64,000 bases of DNA from NCBI RefSeq assembly GCF_020164455.1, contig NZ_JAIQWW010000024.1, positions 1 to 64,000 of the forward strand, in the 5' to 3' direction. The notes beneath the pieces are model-generated. The model did no database searches and was not told the DNA's origin. It saw only the letters and a program-made list of their open reading frames with translations. The stretch comes from Phyllobacterium chamaecytisi (GTDB lineage: Bacteria > Pseudomonadota > Alphaproteobacteria > Rhizobiales > Rhizobiaceae). Shown piece after piece: positions 19,751-28,805 of this stretch; position 1 is the first letter of the stretch; every line of letters begins with the position of its first letter. The position numbers and the translations under genes were made by a program.

Positions 19751-20575
19751 TCAGGTGATCCGCCGGATGCTCTCCGTAATCTCGTCGTGATTGAAGACGT
19801 TCAGCCAGTCCGGCTGCATTATCCGCGGCTTGCCGTTTTCGATTGCCTTGTTGCAGGCATCCGAGAATACGCCGTCGACCTCCCCCATGATGACGGCACC
19901 CAGAATGTTCATGTGCCCGAGCAGGAAGTCGCGGGCCGCGACCGGGTCAACGCCCCGGCGAACGACCTCGTCCAGGGCATCCTTCATGGCCGCCAGCAGT
20001 GACGCACACACAGTCTCCGAAAGGCCGGGTTCGAGCAGCGCCATCTGCTCGACAGTAACCCTGTGCGAGCGCAGGATGGGCTTGTAAATGAGTTTCGCCA
20101 CCTCTTCGCCCTGGGCGAAGTGTTCCTCGGGCCCTTGCATCAGCGCGCTGACGATTGACTGCGCCGCAGCGACGCCGCCGAAGAAATCGCGTTTTGCGGA
20201 CATTTCTGTCTCGTCATTGAAGATCGGCGGATGACAAGGGTGCGTGACGAAATAGGTGATGTCCTTGCGTTCCGGCAGGTGGCCGGCAAATGGTGCGGCC
20301 GCATCGAGGATGACAACCATCGTGCCGGGCTGGAGCTTGTCGACGATCTGATGAGACACTGCCCGGATCGCTGTATCGGGAACCGCCATAACAACGATGC
20401 GCGCCCCTTCGAGGCCTTCCTCCGGAGTGACGCAGTCGACACCCAGCACATCCTTCAGGCGGGCTTTTGCCGCCTCATTGACCTCTACATGAGCCACTTG
20501 GAATCGCGACCCCGCAAGGTTCTTCGCGAGCCGCGTCCCCATTTTTCCGCCAGCACCGAGCAGCGCGATTTTCAT
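19751..20575 (-). CDS. apnO: Probable D-apionate oxidoisomerase (ApnO)
   Basis: A 274-residue dehydrogenase of the phosphogluconate-dehydrogenase-like group. The N-terminal NAD motif is KIALLGAGGKMGTRLAKNL, followed by VVMAVPDTAIRAVSHQIVDKL. A helical C-terminal domain carries HPCHPPIF, seen in this branch. ApnO is reported to oxidise and rearrange D-apionate to 3-oxo-isoapionate. ATG 20575 (MKIALLG) is chosen because the Rossmann fold begins there and GGGAGGGC lies upstream; the frame extends to 20608 without homology. It is the first gene of the minus-strand operon and divergent from oiaX. Confidence 0.84.
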   Translation of the reverse strand: MKIALLGAGGKMGTRLAKNLAGSRFQVAHVEVNEAAKARLKDVLGVDCVTPEEGLEGARIVVMAVPDTAIRAVSHQIVDKLQPGTMVVILDAAAPFAGHLPERKDITYFVTHPCHPPIFNDETEMSAKRDFFGGVAAAQSIVSALMQGPEEHFAQGEEVAKLIYKPILRSHRVTVEQMALLEPGLSETVCASLLAAMKDALDEVVRRGVDPVAARDFLLGHMNILGAVIMGEVDGVFSDACNKAIENGKPRIMQPDWLNVFNHDEITESIRRIT

Positions 20576-20606
20576 GAAGAATGCCCTCCCTTGAATTCTT
20601 CGCCGC

Positions 20607-20652
20607 AATGTGTCGGCAAGATATCATGTTGTCAACTGGTATAATGAGTTGA
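20607..20652. promoter_or_regulatory. Divergent promoter/operator of the apiose locus
   Basis: An inverted repeat TCAACT (20632-20637), nine bases, AGTTGA (20647-20652) is centred between apnO and oiaX. Within its spacer lies a perfect extended -10, TG-G-TATAAT (TATAAT at 20640-20645), for oiaX. On the minus strand its left arm overlaps a perfect -35, TTGACA (20635-20630), with a weak CACATT -10 17 bases on (20612-20607) for apnO. A regulator bound here, presumably the GntR protein of 11638-12348, would block both promoters at once. Confidence 0.7.
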
Positions 20653-20702
20653 TCAGTTAATAATGCGCCTGTATGTATGCTGGCAATCAACGGGAGGTGA
20701 AC

Positions 20703-21959
20703 GTGAACCGAATTTACGCTGATTACGATCTGGAGACGCCCGGAAACCTTGCCGATACGGCGGCCATCATCGCCGGGGAACAATCCTCAGGCACGTTCAT
20801 GCAGCTCGAAGGCGAGACCGACGAGCTGAAAGAGGCCTATGGGGCGCGCATCGAGTCGATCGTCGAGACCGGTGCGGCCAGCAAGCCCTCCCTGCCATGC
20901 AGGGTAGCCGGCAGGAAATTTACGCGCGGGCGAATTCGCCTTTCCTGGTCACTGGCGAACATGGGACCGTCGCTTCCCAATGTGCTGGCAACAGTTGCAG
21001 GCAACCTTTTCGAATTGCGCGAGGTCTCTGCGCTTCGTCTGCTTGACGTCGAGCTTCCGGCGGAGTTTGCGGCCGCCTATCCCGGTCCGCGGGCAGGCAT
21101 AGGCGGAACGCGCAAGTTGGCCGGTGTACCTGTCGGTCCATTGATTGGTACGATCATCAAGCCGAGCGTCGGACTTGATCCTCTACAGACTGCCAGCCTC
21201 GTCTCGCGACTGGCGGAAGGCGGAATTGACTTCCTGAAGGATGATGAGTTGCAGGCCAATGGCCCGCACTGCCCGTTTGCTGAACGTGTCAAGGCCGTAA
21301 TGAAGGTGCTCCGCGACTTTGCTGACAGAACCGGCAAAAAGCCGATGTATGCTTTCAACATCACCGGCGGGATGGATGAGATGAAGCGTAACGCCGACCT
21401 CGTACGCGATGCGGGTGGAACGTGTGTCATGGTCGGGATCCACAGCGTCGGGCTTCCCGCTGTCACAGCGCTGCGACAGCATACGGATTTACCGATACAT
21501 GGCCATCGGAACGGCTGGGGCCTGTTCTCACGCTCGCCCGATATCGGGATCAGTTTCATCGCGTGGCAGAAATTCTGGCGGATTGCCGGGGTTGATCATC
21601 TTCATGTCAACGGGCTGCGCAACAAGTTCAGCGAGGATGGCACGTCGTCGATCGCGTCGGCAAGCCAGTGCCTCACCCCCCTGTTCGACGGTGACAGGGA
21701 TTTCAGGGTGATGCCGGTATTTTCTTCGGGGCAGTCGGCAGAACAGGTGGAAGACACCTACAAGGCGCTCGGCTCGACTGATCTCATTTATTGCGCTGGC
21801 GGCGGCATAATGGGGCATCCGCATGGTCCGGCGGGCGGGATAAGGAGTTTGCGCGAAGCCTGGCAGGCCGCCGTGGAGGGCATCAGCCTTGAAACCTACG
21901 CAGTCACGCACCCCGACCTTCGTGCGGCAGTTGAAACCTTCCGGTCGAGGTTGTCATGA
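20703..21959 (+). CDS. oiaX: RuBisCO-like protein, probable 3-oxo-isoapionate-4-phosphate transcarboxylase/hydrolase (OiaX)
   Basis: A 418-residue RuBisCO-like protein (form IV), not a CO2-fixing enzyme. GTIIKPS gives the active-site Lys K153, and LKDDE gives K179, the lysine carbamylated in RuBisCO, with metal ligands D181 and E182. HGHRNGWG supplies the catalytic His region and FSSGQ replaces the classic SGG phosphate loop. The loop-6 GKLEG of true RuBisCO is absent. In the D-apionate pathway this family is reported to cleave 3-oxo-isoapionate 4-phosphate to 3-phosphoglycerate and glycolate. The start is GTG 20703, with GGGAGG (20692-20697) upstream. The stop overlaps the kinase start (ATGA). 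Confidence 0.87.
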   Translation: MNRIYADYDLETPGNLADTAAIIAGEQSSGTFMQLEGETDELKEAYGARIESIVETGAASKPSLPCRVAGRKFTRGRIRLSWSLANMGPSLPNVLATVAGNLFELREVSALRLLDVELPAEFAAAYPGPRAGIGGTRKLAGVPVGPLIGTIIKPSVGLDPLQTASLVSRLAEGGIDFLKDDELQANGPHCPFAERVKAVMKVLRDFADRTGKKPMYAFNITGGMDEMKRNADLVRDAGGTCVMVGIHSVGLPAVTALRQHTDLPIHGHRNGWGLFSRSPDIGISFIAWQKFWRIAGVDHLHVNGLRNKFSEDGTSSIASASQCLTPLFDGDRDFRVMPVFSSGQSAEQVEDTYKALGSTDLIYCAGGGIMGHPHGPAGGIRSLREAWQAAVEGISLETYAVTHPDLRAAVETFRSRLS

Positions 21960-23284
21960 CGGAAAAAACGCAGATCGCGTTTTACGGCGATGACTTCACC
22001 GGGTCTACCGATGCGATGGAAGCCTTGAGCTCGAACGGCATCGAGACCGTCCTTTTTACCGGGATTCCGGATGATGCGCGCCTCAAAGCCTTCAACAACG
22101 CTGCGGCGGTCGGCCTGGCGGGAACGAGCCGCAGCCAAACACCTGAATGGATGGACCGCGAATTGCCGAGGATCTTTGCATGGCTGCGATCGTTGCGGGC
22201 TCCCATCTGTCACTACAAGGTCTGCTCGACATTCGACAGTTCGCCCGCGCAAGGGTCAATCGGCCGGGCAATCGATATTGGCCTTGAAACCTTCAAACAA
22301 GAGGCCGCGCTGCTGATTGTCGGGGTCCCCCAACTCGGACGCTACACCATGTTTGGTGAACTCTTTGCCCGGTTTCGCGGCGAGGTCTTCCGGATCGACA
22401 GGCATCCGGTGATGAGCCGGCACCCCAGCACACCGATGCATGAAGCCGATCTGCGCAGGCATCTGGCGCAGCAGACGCGCACTTCGATAGGCCTCGTCGA
22501 GCTCCCGGCACTCCTCGCTGGCGACGGATCGATGGCTTTGCGCAAGGCGCTGGACGAAGACCACAAAATCATCATGATCGATGTCGCCGATTTGTTGAGC
22601 TTGCGCTGCGCAGGTGCCCTCATTGACGCGAACCTTGGCAGCGCTGCCCCGCTCATATTCGGATCGTCGGGTGTCGAATATGCGTATATTGAAACCCTGC
22701 GCGCCGGGGGCAATCTTGCACCAGCGGCCTCGTCATCGCCGCTGTTACCCCAGGAGCGGATCGCGGTCGTCTCCGGGAGTTGCTCCCCGACAACGGAAAT
22801 GCAGATCAGATATGCCAGCAGTCATGGCTTCGAACCGATCGAGGTCGACTACGCGGCGCTTGCGACCGGTGCGGGGTCGGAACGAGCCGAAACTGCAGCT
22901 TTCGATACGGCCACAGCGGTCCTGACATCAGGAAGGAGCCCGCTGCTTTTCACGGCGCTGGGCAAACCATCAATACAGCCGATCACCGACAGGCGTGCCA
23001 ATGATCGTGTTGGCCGGCGGCTTGGCGCCTTGCTGAATCGTCTGACGGCGGCGAACGGCCTGAAGAGGGTTGTCGTTGCCGGTGGTGATACATCAAGCCA
23101 TGCCCTCAGCGAGCTCCATGTCGGGGCACTCACTCTGCGTCATCCGATTGCGCAATCCCCGGGCTCTCCGGTATGCCTGGGTCACCGATTTGATGGATCG
23201 GCACCGTTGGAACTTGTCCTTAAGGGCGGCCAGATCGGCAACGAAGACTTCTTCGTTCGCATCCGGGATGGACGGCTGGATTGA
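21956..23284 (+). CDS. oiaK: Probable 3-oxo-isoapionate kinase (OiaK), four-carbon acid sugar kinase family
   Basis: A 442-residue DUF1537-type kinase expected to phosphorylate 3-oxo-isoapionate at O4, supplying the substrate of the adjacent RuBisCO-like enzyme. The N-terminal substrate domain opens with FYGDDFTGSTDAME; the C-terminal nucleotide domain has VVSGSCSPTTEMQI and the ATP motif VVAGGDTSSHAL. It ends with SPGSPVCLG and LVLKGGQIGNEDFF, typical of the family. It overlaps oiaX by four bases and is the last gene of the plus-strand unit. Relatives act on erythronate or threonate, but the context favours oxo-isoapionate. Confidence 0.87.
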   Translation: MTEKTQIAFYGDDFTGSTDAMEALSSNGIETVLFTGIPDDARLKAFNNAAAVGLAGTSRSQTPEWMDRELPRIFAWLRSLRAPICHYKVCSTFDSSPAQGSIGRAIDIGLETFKQEAALLIVGVPQLGRYTMFGELFARFRGEVFRIDRHPVMSRHPSTPMHEADLRRHLAQQTRTSIGLVELPALLAGDGSMALRKALDEDHKIIMIDVADLLSLRCAGALIDANLGSAAPLIFGSSGVEYAYIETLRAGGNLAPAASSSPLLPQERIAVVSGSCSPTTEMQIRYASSHGFEPIEVDYAALATGAGSERAETAAFDTATAVLTSGRSPLLFTALGKPSIQPITDRRANDRVGRRLGALLNRLTAANGLKRVVVAGGDTSSHALSELHVGALTLRHPIAQSPGSPVCLGHRFDGSAPLELVLKGGQIGNEDFFVRIRDGRLD

Positions 23285-23648
23285 CGTGCGCCAGGCCGGC
23301 GACCAACGCCGGAGTAACGTGCTGATGCTGCGTTCAAGGCAACGGCACGCATGACATTTGCCAGGCTTCTCACTCGTTGCATGCTTTGCATCTCGACGAT
23401 TGGCTCACGCACAATTGACGGCGGTACGGGGGGCGCAAGTGGCGCGCGGTATGGCTGCATCGCCACCGATTTTTGCCAACTCGACCGAAAGAAATTGATT
23501 GACGCGTCCACCTTGCAAAAAAAATGTCCGATGTGAAAGTTGTTGCGCAGTTCGTCGGTTTCCCATAGCAGCAGCTGCAACCGGGTCGATGGCATAGCGG
23601 CAAGTGAATTCGGTGCCAACGTAGGTCATTATATCCTGAAAATTATTG
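23285..23648. other. Convergent intergenic region
   Basis: About 360 bases between the convergent kinase gene and the GntR gene. I see no credible gene or strong terminator here, only chance open frames. Confidence 0.4.
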
Positions 23649-24422
23649 TTACTCGCGGTCCTGGCGCTTGGAAGGGCCGGATTGATGAAAGCCATGCCGC
23701 GCCTGAAGGCGTTCGAGATATCGCTTTTGGCTGGCACTGAGGTGAACGCGCATTGCGTGACGGGCAGCTTCGGCATCGCCGGCGGAAATGGCCTTGAGAA
23801 TGGCTAAATGTTCACGATGCAGACCACGCTGATATTCGTCCGATTGCGACGTTTCCGTGGACCACGGAGAAGTCACGTCACAGGGAATGGCGCGGCGGCC
23901 AAGGACATCCAGCATTTCGACATAGATCGGATTGTTGGTTGCACTGGCGATAGCCCGGTGAAAAGCCAGATCGGCCGGCCCGGTGGGATCCCCATTTCGC
24001 AGGAGCACGTCGAACTCGAAATAGGCCTCCTGGATTGCCGCCTCTTGCGCCGCATTGCGCCGTGTGGCGGCCAGCCCCGCCGACTCGATCTCGATGGCCA
24101 GCCTGACTTCCAGAACGTTGAGCGCTATGGAGTTCTTCGTGCCCATCTCCGACGTCAATGCACCGAACGCCGTCGAAATCTGCTCGATCACAAAGACACC
24201 TGCCCCTTGTCTCGGCTCGACGAGGCCGGCGGCAGCCAACTGGGCGATGGCTTCGCGGATGACGGTGCGGCTGACACCAAAGGTTTCTGTGAGCTGGCCC
24301 TCGGTCGGAAGCTTCTGACCTGGCTGCATAAGCCCGGTCTGCAGCTGCTCGCGGATGGCCGCGACCACTGTTTCCGACAGCTTCGGCCGTCGTTCCACTT
24401 TTAGATCAGTCACAGTTTCCAT
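23649..24422 (-). CDS. GntR/FCD-family regulator of the TRAP operon
   Basis: A 257-residue FadR-subfamily regulator. The winged helix spans about residues 12-80 (KLPTEGQLTETFGVSRTVIREAIAQLAAAGLV); the FCD domain keeps the metal-binding pattern (ADLAFHRAIA, HREHLAILKA, MRVHLSASQ). ATG 24422 (METVTDLK) is chosen because the frame upstream, to 24572, overlaps the TRAP permease and is not homologous. It lies 14 bases after the TRAP large-permease stop, so it is co-transcribed last and probably autoregulates. The likely inducer is the imported acid or its metabolite. Confidence 0.87.
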   Translation of the reverse strand: METVTDLKVERRPKLSETVVAAIREQLQTGLMQPGQKLPTEGQLTETFGVSRTVIREAIAQLAAAGLVEPRQGAGVFVIEQISTAFGALTSEMGTKNSIALNVLEVRLAIEIESAGLAATRRNAAQEAAIQEAYFEFDVLLRNGDPTGPADLAFHRAIASATNNPIYVEMLDVLGRRAIPCDVTSPWSTETSQSDEYQRGLHREHLAILKAISAGDAEAARHAMRVHLSASQKRYLERLQARHGFHQSGPSKRQDRE

Positions 24423-24436
24423 TGCCGGTGCCACCT

Positions 24437-25717
24437 CTATTTGAACACGCTCGGAAGCCAGAGCGAGATGGCCGGAATATAGGTGACAAGACCCAGAACC
24501 ACAATTCCAGCGCCGTAGAAGGGCCATATGGAACGCATGGCTTGCCACACAGTGATCTTGCCCACGGCACACGCGACAAACTGGACGGTGCCAACGGGCG
24601 GAGTGTTCAATCCGATACCAAGATTGAGAATGAGGATGACGCCAAAATGGACCGGGTCGACTCCATAGTGCTGGGCCATCGGAAGGAAGATCGGTGTGCA
24701 GATGATAATCATGGGGCCCATGTCCATGAACGTACCAAGAAGCAGCATCAGGACATTCAGCAGGAGCAGAACGACCAGCGGGTCTGTGGAGATGGCATTC
24801 ATTCCTGCGATCAGCGCCAAAGGAACTTTGAGATAGGCCATAAGCCAGCTAAATGAAGCCGCAGTGCCAATTATCAGCAGCACCATTGCTGTGGTGCGCA
24901 CCGCACCTTGCGTGGCATGGACGAAATCGTCCCAACGCATCGATCTGTAACCCAGCACCGTCACCAGCAAGGCATAGATAACGGCGATACAAGAGCTTTC
25001 TGTTGCGGTGAAAATCCCTGAACGCACGCCGCCGAATATGATGGCGATCAACAGCAGGCCCGGGACGGCAATGACGGCGAAACGGCCGACCTGGGCGAAG
25101 CCCTGGAAGGGCTCCGTCGGGTAGCCCCGCTTGCGGGCAACGATATAGGCCGTGACCATGAGCGAAACTGCCAGCAGGAGGCCCGGGAGAATGCCGGCGG
25201 TGAACAGATCGGCGATTGAGATCTTTCCACCGCCGGCAATGGAATAAATGATCATGTTTTGGGAAGGCGGCAAAAGCAGTGCGATCAGTGCTGCCATGGA
25301 GGTAACATTGACCGCGTAGTCTGCACCATATCCCCTTGCTTTCATTTGCGGAATCATCAGTCCGCCAACCGCGGCGGCTTCGGCAACGGCCGAGCCCGAA
25401 ATGCCGCCAAACAGTGTTGCCGTCACGATGTTGACTTGTCCGAGCCCGCCCCGCAAATGCCCGACAAGCGAACCGGCAAAGGCGATGATGCGATGGGCGA
25501 TGCCGCCGCGAACCATGAGGTCTCCGGCGTAGATGAAAAACGGCACGGCCATCAGCGAAAAAACATTCATGCCGGAATTCAGTCGCTGGAAGACGACCAG
25601 TGGCGGCAGACCGAGGTAAAGCACGGTGGCGAAGCTGGCTGCGCCAAGGCAAAAGGCGATCGGCGTGCCGATAAACATCAGGAACGTGAAGAAGCCAAAG
25701 AGAATCCACAGCTCCAT
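24437..25717 (-). CDS. TRAP transporter large permease (DctM)
   Basis: A 426-residue inner-membrane protein with about 12 hydrophobic helices, the ion-coupled channel of a tripartite ATP-independent periplasmic transporter. Family features include FGGISGSAVAEAAAVGGLMIPQM, LLPPSQNMIIYS and GLNTPPVGTVQFVACAVGKI. ATG 25717 is chosen with GGAGG 9 bases upstream. It follows the small-permease gene with no gap. Confidence 0.93.
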   Translation of the reverse strand: MELWILFGFFTFLMFIGTPIAFCLGAASFATVLYLGLPPLVVFQRLNSGMNVFSLMAVPFFIYAGDLMVRGGIAHRIIAFAGSLVGHLRGGLGQVNIVTATLFGGISGSAVAEAAAVGGLMIPQMKARGYGADYAVNVTSMAALIALLLPPSQNMIIYSIAGGGKISIADLFTAGILPGLLLAVSLMVTAYIVARKRGYPTEPFQGFAQVGRFAVIAVPGLLLIAIIFGGVRSGIFTATESSCIAVIYALLVTVLGYRSMRWDDFVHATQGAVRTTAMVLLIIGTAASFSWLMAYLKVPLALIAGMNAISTDPLVVLLLLNVLMLLLGTFMDMGPMIIICTPIFLPMAQHYGVDPVHFGVILILNLGIGLNTPPVGTVQFVACAVGKITVWQAMRSIWPFYGAGIVVLGLVTYIPAISLWLPSVFK

Positions 25718-25720
25718 CAC

Positions 25721-26311
25721 TCAAGCCTCCTGCACGACAGGCATGTCGGGAACGTCTTCAAGGTTGACATCCTTGTCCACGCTGATCCCGGCCCATCGCA
25801 TCACGATGCGCTCCAGCGAAAACAGGCTGATCAGAATGCCGCCCGTGGTCAGCGGGAGATAATCGAAGCCAGCGGGCAGACCAAGCGATGGAATGGTGGA
25901 TTGCCATGTGAGGATCACAAGCTTGCAGCCGTACCAAACCATGCCGATACCGAAAGCAAGAACGATCACATCGGAAAATGCGCGCAGAGCCCCTTTGCTT
26001 CCCTGTGGCAGGACGTACAGAAGCACGTCGAAACCCATATGGAAATTCTCGCGAACGCCGATGGCCGCGCCGAGGAAAATGAACCAGCTCATGATCATGA
26101 TGGCGCTGGTTTCTGTCCAGCTCGGTGACGAGTTCAGAATGAAGCGGGAGAAAACCTGATAGGCGACAAGGACGGTCATGACGACGAGGCCAAAGCCGGC
26201 AAGGTACAGGGCTCCATCGCTGACTTTCGTCAGCATCGCGCCGATGCGAAGCAGGCGCGTTCTCCTTGCCGCGGAAACTAAACCTTGTTGCGAATTGTTG
26301 TTGCCGGTCAT
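25721..26311 (-). CDS. TRAP transporter small permease (DctQ)
   Basis: A 196-residue protein with four hydrophobic helices: LYLAGFGLVVMTVLVAYQVFS, AIMIMSWFIFLGAAIGV, VIVLAFGIGMVWYGCKLVI and YLPLTTGGILISLFSLE. The RFILNSSPSWTETSAI segment is diagnostic of DctQ. It pairs with the large permease immediately downstream. A strong hairpin (26337-26365) separates it from the binding-protein gene. Confidence 0.9.
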   Translation of the reverse strand: MTGNNNSQQGLVSAARRTRLLRIGAMLTKVSDGALYLAGFGLVVMTVLVAYQVFSRFILNSSPSWTETSAIMIMSWFIFLGAAIGVRENFHMGFDVLLYVLPQGSKGALRAFSDVIVLAFGIGMVWYGCKLVILTWQSTIPSLGLPAGFDYLPLTTGGILISLFSLERIVMRWAGISVDKDVNLEDVPDMPVVQEA

Positions 26312-26336
26312 CTACAGCTTCCCTTTCCTGTCAGGA

Positions 26337-26365
26337 CACAACGGCAGTGCGGAACTGCCGTTGTG
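26337..26365 (-). repeat. Perfect 12-bp hairpin after the TRAP binding-protein gene
   Basis: CACAACGGCAGT (26337-26348) pairs with 26354-26365 around a 5-base loop. It sits directly 3' of the binding-protein gene inside the operon, without a T-run. It probably stabilises the binding-protein mRNA relative to the permease mRNA. Confidence 0.75.
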
Positions 26366-26375
26366 GTCACAAGGA

Positions 26376-27350
26376 TTACTTGGTTGCCTGAATGCGGGCG
26401 GCGAGGTCTTTCAACTCCGGCGTCGACAGATATTTTTCGTAGACGGGCTTCATCGCGTCGATCAGCGGTTGCTTGTCGATCTCGCTCACCTTCACTCCCG
26501 CGGCCTCAACGGTTGCGCGCGATTTCTTTTCGCGAGCGTCCCAGAGCTCCCGCATTTTGGCAACACTGTCCTTTGCCGCCTGACGTACGATGGCCTGGTC
26601 CTCGGGAGTAAGCTTGTCCCAGCTCGATTTCGACATGACGAGGACTTCCGGGACCATCTGGTGTTCATCTAAAGTGATGAACTTGGCAACTTCGTAGTGT
26701 TTGGCGGATTCGAAGCTCGGCCAGTTGTTTTCGGCTCCGTCAATGACGCCGGTCTCAAGAGCGGAATAGACCTCGCCATAGGCCATCGGCGTGGCATTGG
26801 CTCCAAGGTTGTTGACCATGTCGACAAACACATCGGACTGGATGACGCGGAACTTCATCCCCTTCAGGTCCGCGAGAGAGGTGATGGCTTTCCTGGAGTT
26901 GTAGAAAGATCGGGCTCCGGAATCGTAGAAAGCCAGGCCGACGAGATTGTGCGTATCGAACGCCTTGAGGATTTCAGCCCCAATCGGTCCGTCCATCGTT
27001 TTGCGCATATGGTCTGCGGACCGGAATATATAGGGCAGCGAGGGTATCTGCGTCACCGGGACGACGCCGTTGAAGGGGCCCATTGACACGCGGTTGAAAT
27101 CAAGGACGCCGGCCTGCGTCTGTTCTATCGTATCCTTCTCCTCGCCCAGCTGCGCGGAATGATAGACCTCGACCGCGTAACGCCCGGCGGTGCGCTCCTT
27201 GATAAGTTCGCCCATATATTTGACCGCTTCAACCGTCGGATAACCATCAGGATGGGTATCGGCCGAACGAAGTACGGTCTGAGCGCTTGCAGCTCCGATC
27301 ATCAGCGCACCAATGGCAATGGCTGTCGTTGTCAGCTTATAAAAATACAT
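26376..27350 (-). CDS. TRAP transporter solute-binding protein (DctP)
   Basis: A 324-residue periplasmic receptor with a signal peptide ending ASAQT (about residue 24). [29 protein letters not shown] contains the two Arg residues that clamp a ligand carboxylate in DctP proteins, and [22 protein letters not shown] is family-typical. The ligand is therefore an organic or sugar acid. The sequence style and the neighbouring sugar-acid genes suggest a uronate or aldonate, but this is inference. GAGGA precedes the ATG. Confidence 0.9.
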   Translation of the reverse strand: MYFYKLTTTAIAIGALMIGAASAQTVLRSADTHPDGYPTVEAVKYMGELIKERTAGRYAVEVYHSAQLGEEKDTIEQTQAGVLDFNRVSMGPFNGVVPVTQIPSLPYIFRSADHMRKTMDGPIGAEILKAFDTHNLVGLAFYDSGARSFYNSRKAITSLADLKGMKFRVIQSDVFVDMVNNLGANATPMAYGEVYSALETGVIDGAENNWPSFESAKHYEVAKFITLDEHQMVPEVLVMSKSSWDKLTPEDQAIVRQAAKDSVAKMRELWDAREKKSRATVEAAGVKVSEIDKQPLIDAMKPVYEKYLSTPELKDLAARIQATK

Positions 27351-28071
27351 GATGAGTTCCTCCCCATTTCGAAAATCGACGGGTTATTGACCCATCGGAG
27401 CTGGCAGAATCCACGAGTTCAGCCGCTGTGCACAGATTATGACCGTCAGCACTGGACCGGGCCGAAGGCTGCACGCGGTGTTCAATCGTCCTCCCGAAGT
27501 TGATACCGCTATTAGCCGAATGAGATCATGTCAAGATACAAATCTCAGTTTATTGTATTATGACTTTGAGCTGTTATCAGGAGATTGGGGGGAACTCAGG
27601 AAGCTGCGCGCCACGAAGATACGGATAGTCTCGCGCGAAGGGTGATGACCCTGTTCGATCAGGGCCTCCCAAATACAGAAGTCGTCGCTTGCACCCGGCC
27701 AACCAGAAAATATGAATTGCTAAAACCGTCGCGATGCGAAGCGCGACAAGGCCCTTCATGCAGGATGCGGTGAACCAACGCATCCATAGCAAACTCGAAT
27801 CCCCAAAGTGCCAAACCATCTGGTCACTGCATAAGGATGTAGAGCCGAGCACCTATCGTTTGTTGCTCTTGCGCAGAAACACATGGGGACGTGCATAATC
27901 TGGAGGTAGATTTTTACGCGCAAGGCGGCGGCGATGGCGTGTTCGAAATGCACGACGGCCAAATCATTCGAAAGGCTGACGCCATGCAACTTGATTTTGA
28001 TGATGGTCCAGACGGTCGCCCGCGGCATCGGAATTTGCGTCGCCCTCAACACCGTCTCGCGGCCGGTGGAA
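27351..28071. other. Upstream region of the TRAP operon, otherwise empty
   Basis: About 720 bases. It holds the TRAP operon promoter region with an operator-like palindrome at 27536-27558 and no gene that I can support. Open frames here have no family character. Confidence 0.4.
27536..27558. promoter_or_regulatory. Candidate GntR operator upstream of the TRAP operon
   Basis: ATACAA (27536-27541), 11 bases, TTGTAT (27553-27558): a perfect 6-bp inverted repeat about 190 bases upstream of the binding-protein start, in an AT-rich pocket. It is a plausible site for the operon's own GntR/FCD regulator. Confidence 0.4.
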
Positions 28072-28339
28072 ACGTGAAGCGCCAAACCATAATACCCGGA
28101 TTTCTTTTGGCGTTCCTCGTTCTGGCGAGCGCGAATTCGGCCGGAGTTATGCCCATGGTCTTGTTGACCTTCGGTGCCGAACGATCTCGCTGGGCACTGC
28201 CGGGAGGAATGCTAGCGGTCGGTATGAAGACTTCGCTTTATCAATTTCATATGCGGGTGCCCAAGCCGTTGCGTTCGTCGTCGGCGAGACCACTTTTGTC
28301 GCGATGTTCCTTTTAGGCGGTGTGTACTGTTTGAAGTGA
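28072..28339 (+). pseudogene. YeiH-family (UPF0324) membrane protein, C-terminal remnant
   Basis: Reads PGFLLAFLVLASANSAGVMP, then SRWALPGGMLAVGMKTSLYQF. After a frameshift near 28245 it continues as GAQAVAFVVGETTFVAMFLLGGVYCLK and a stop at 28339. These are the last three membrane segments of YeiH-type putative sulfate exporters (the GMKTSL and ALxVGET motifs). The first two thirds of the gene are absent. Confidence 0.75.
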
Positions 28340-28805
28340 AGCTTCCAAGATTTCCGAAATAAGCGGCGCACGTTCTACGCATCGCCGTGAGATAAATCCA
28401 GCTGCTCTGGAGAAACGGCAAGCCGTCCCAGCGCTTCTGAATTTATTCCGACCCGTACGATGATGTAATCGACTTTTAAACGGCTTTTCTGATGCTATTC
28501 CGGATCTTTGAGGAACGTGGTGGTGAAATCTCAAATTGCTGGGGCGACGGACTCTCGGCGATGTTCCCACTGAGCAACCCAATGGCATGCGCCGATCTCC
28601 TCAAGGCGATCGGCGAGGCGCAAATTGCATGGCCACATTGAATAAGCGCATAGTCGAGCCGAGCGCCCACCGCTCGACTATGGTATTGTCGTTCATACTG
28701 CGATGTCATGCATGGCAATTTCGGCCCGGCTTCAATTTGAACTGGAGACGCTTGGTTCCCATACGCTTAGAGACGCGGACGTGCTATCCGAGCGGTGCTC
28801 CACCG
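28340..28805. other. Intergenic region, nothing recognised
   Basis: About 465 bases between the YeiH remnant and the 3' end of the oxidoreductase gene. No supported gene, repeat or strong hairpin was seen. Confidence 0.35.
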
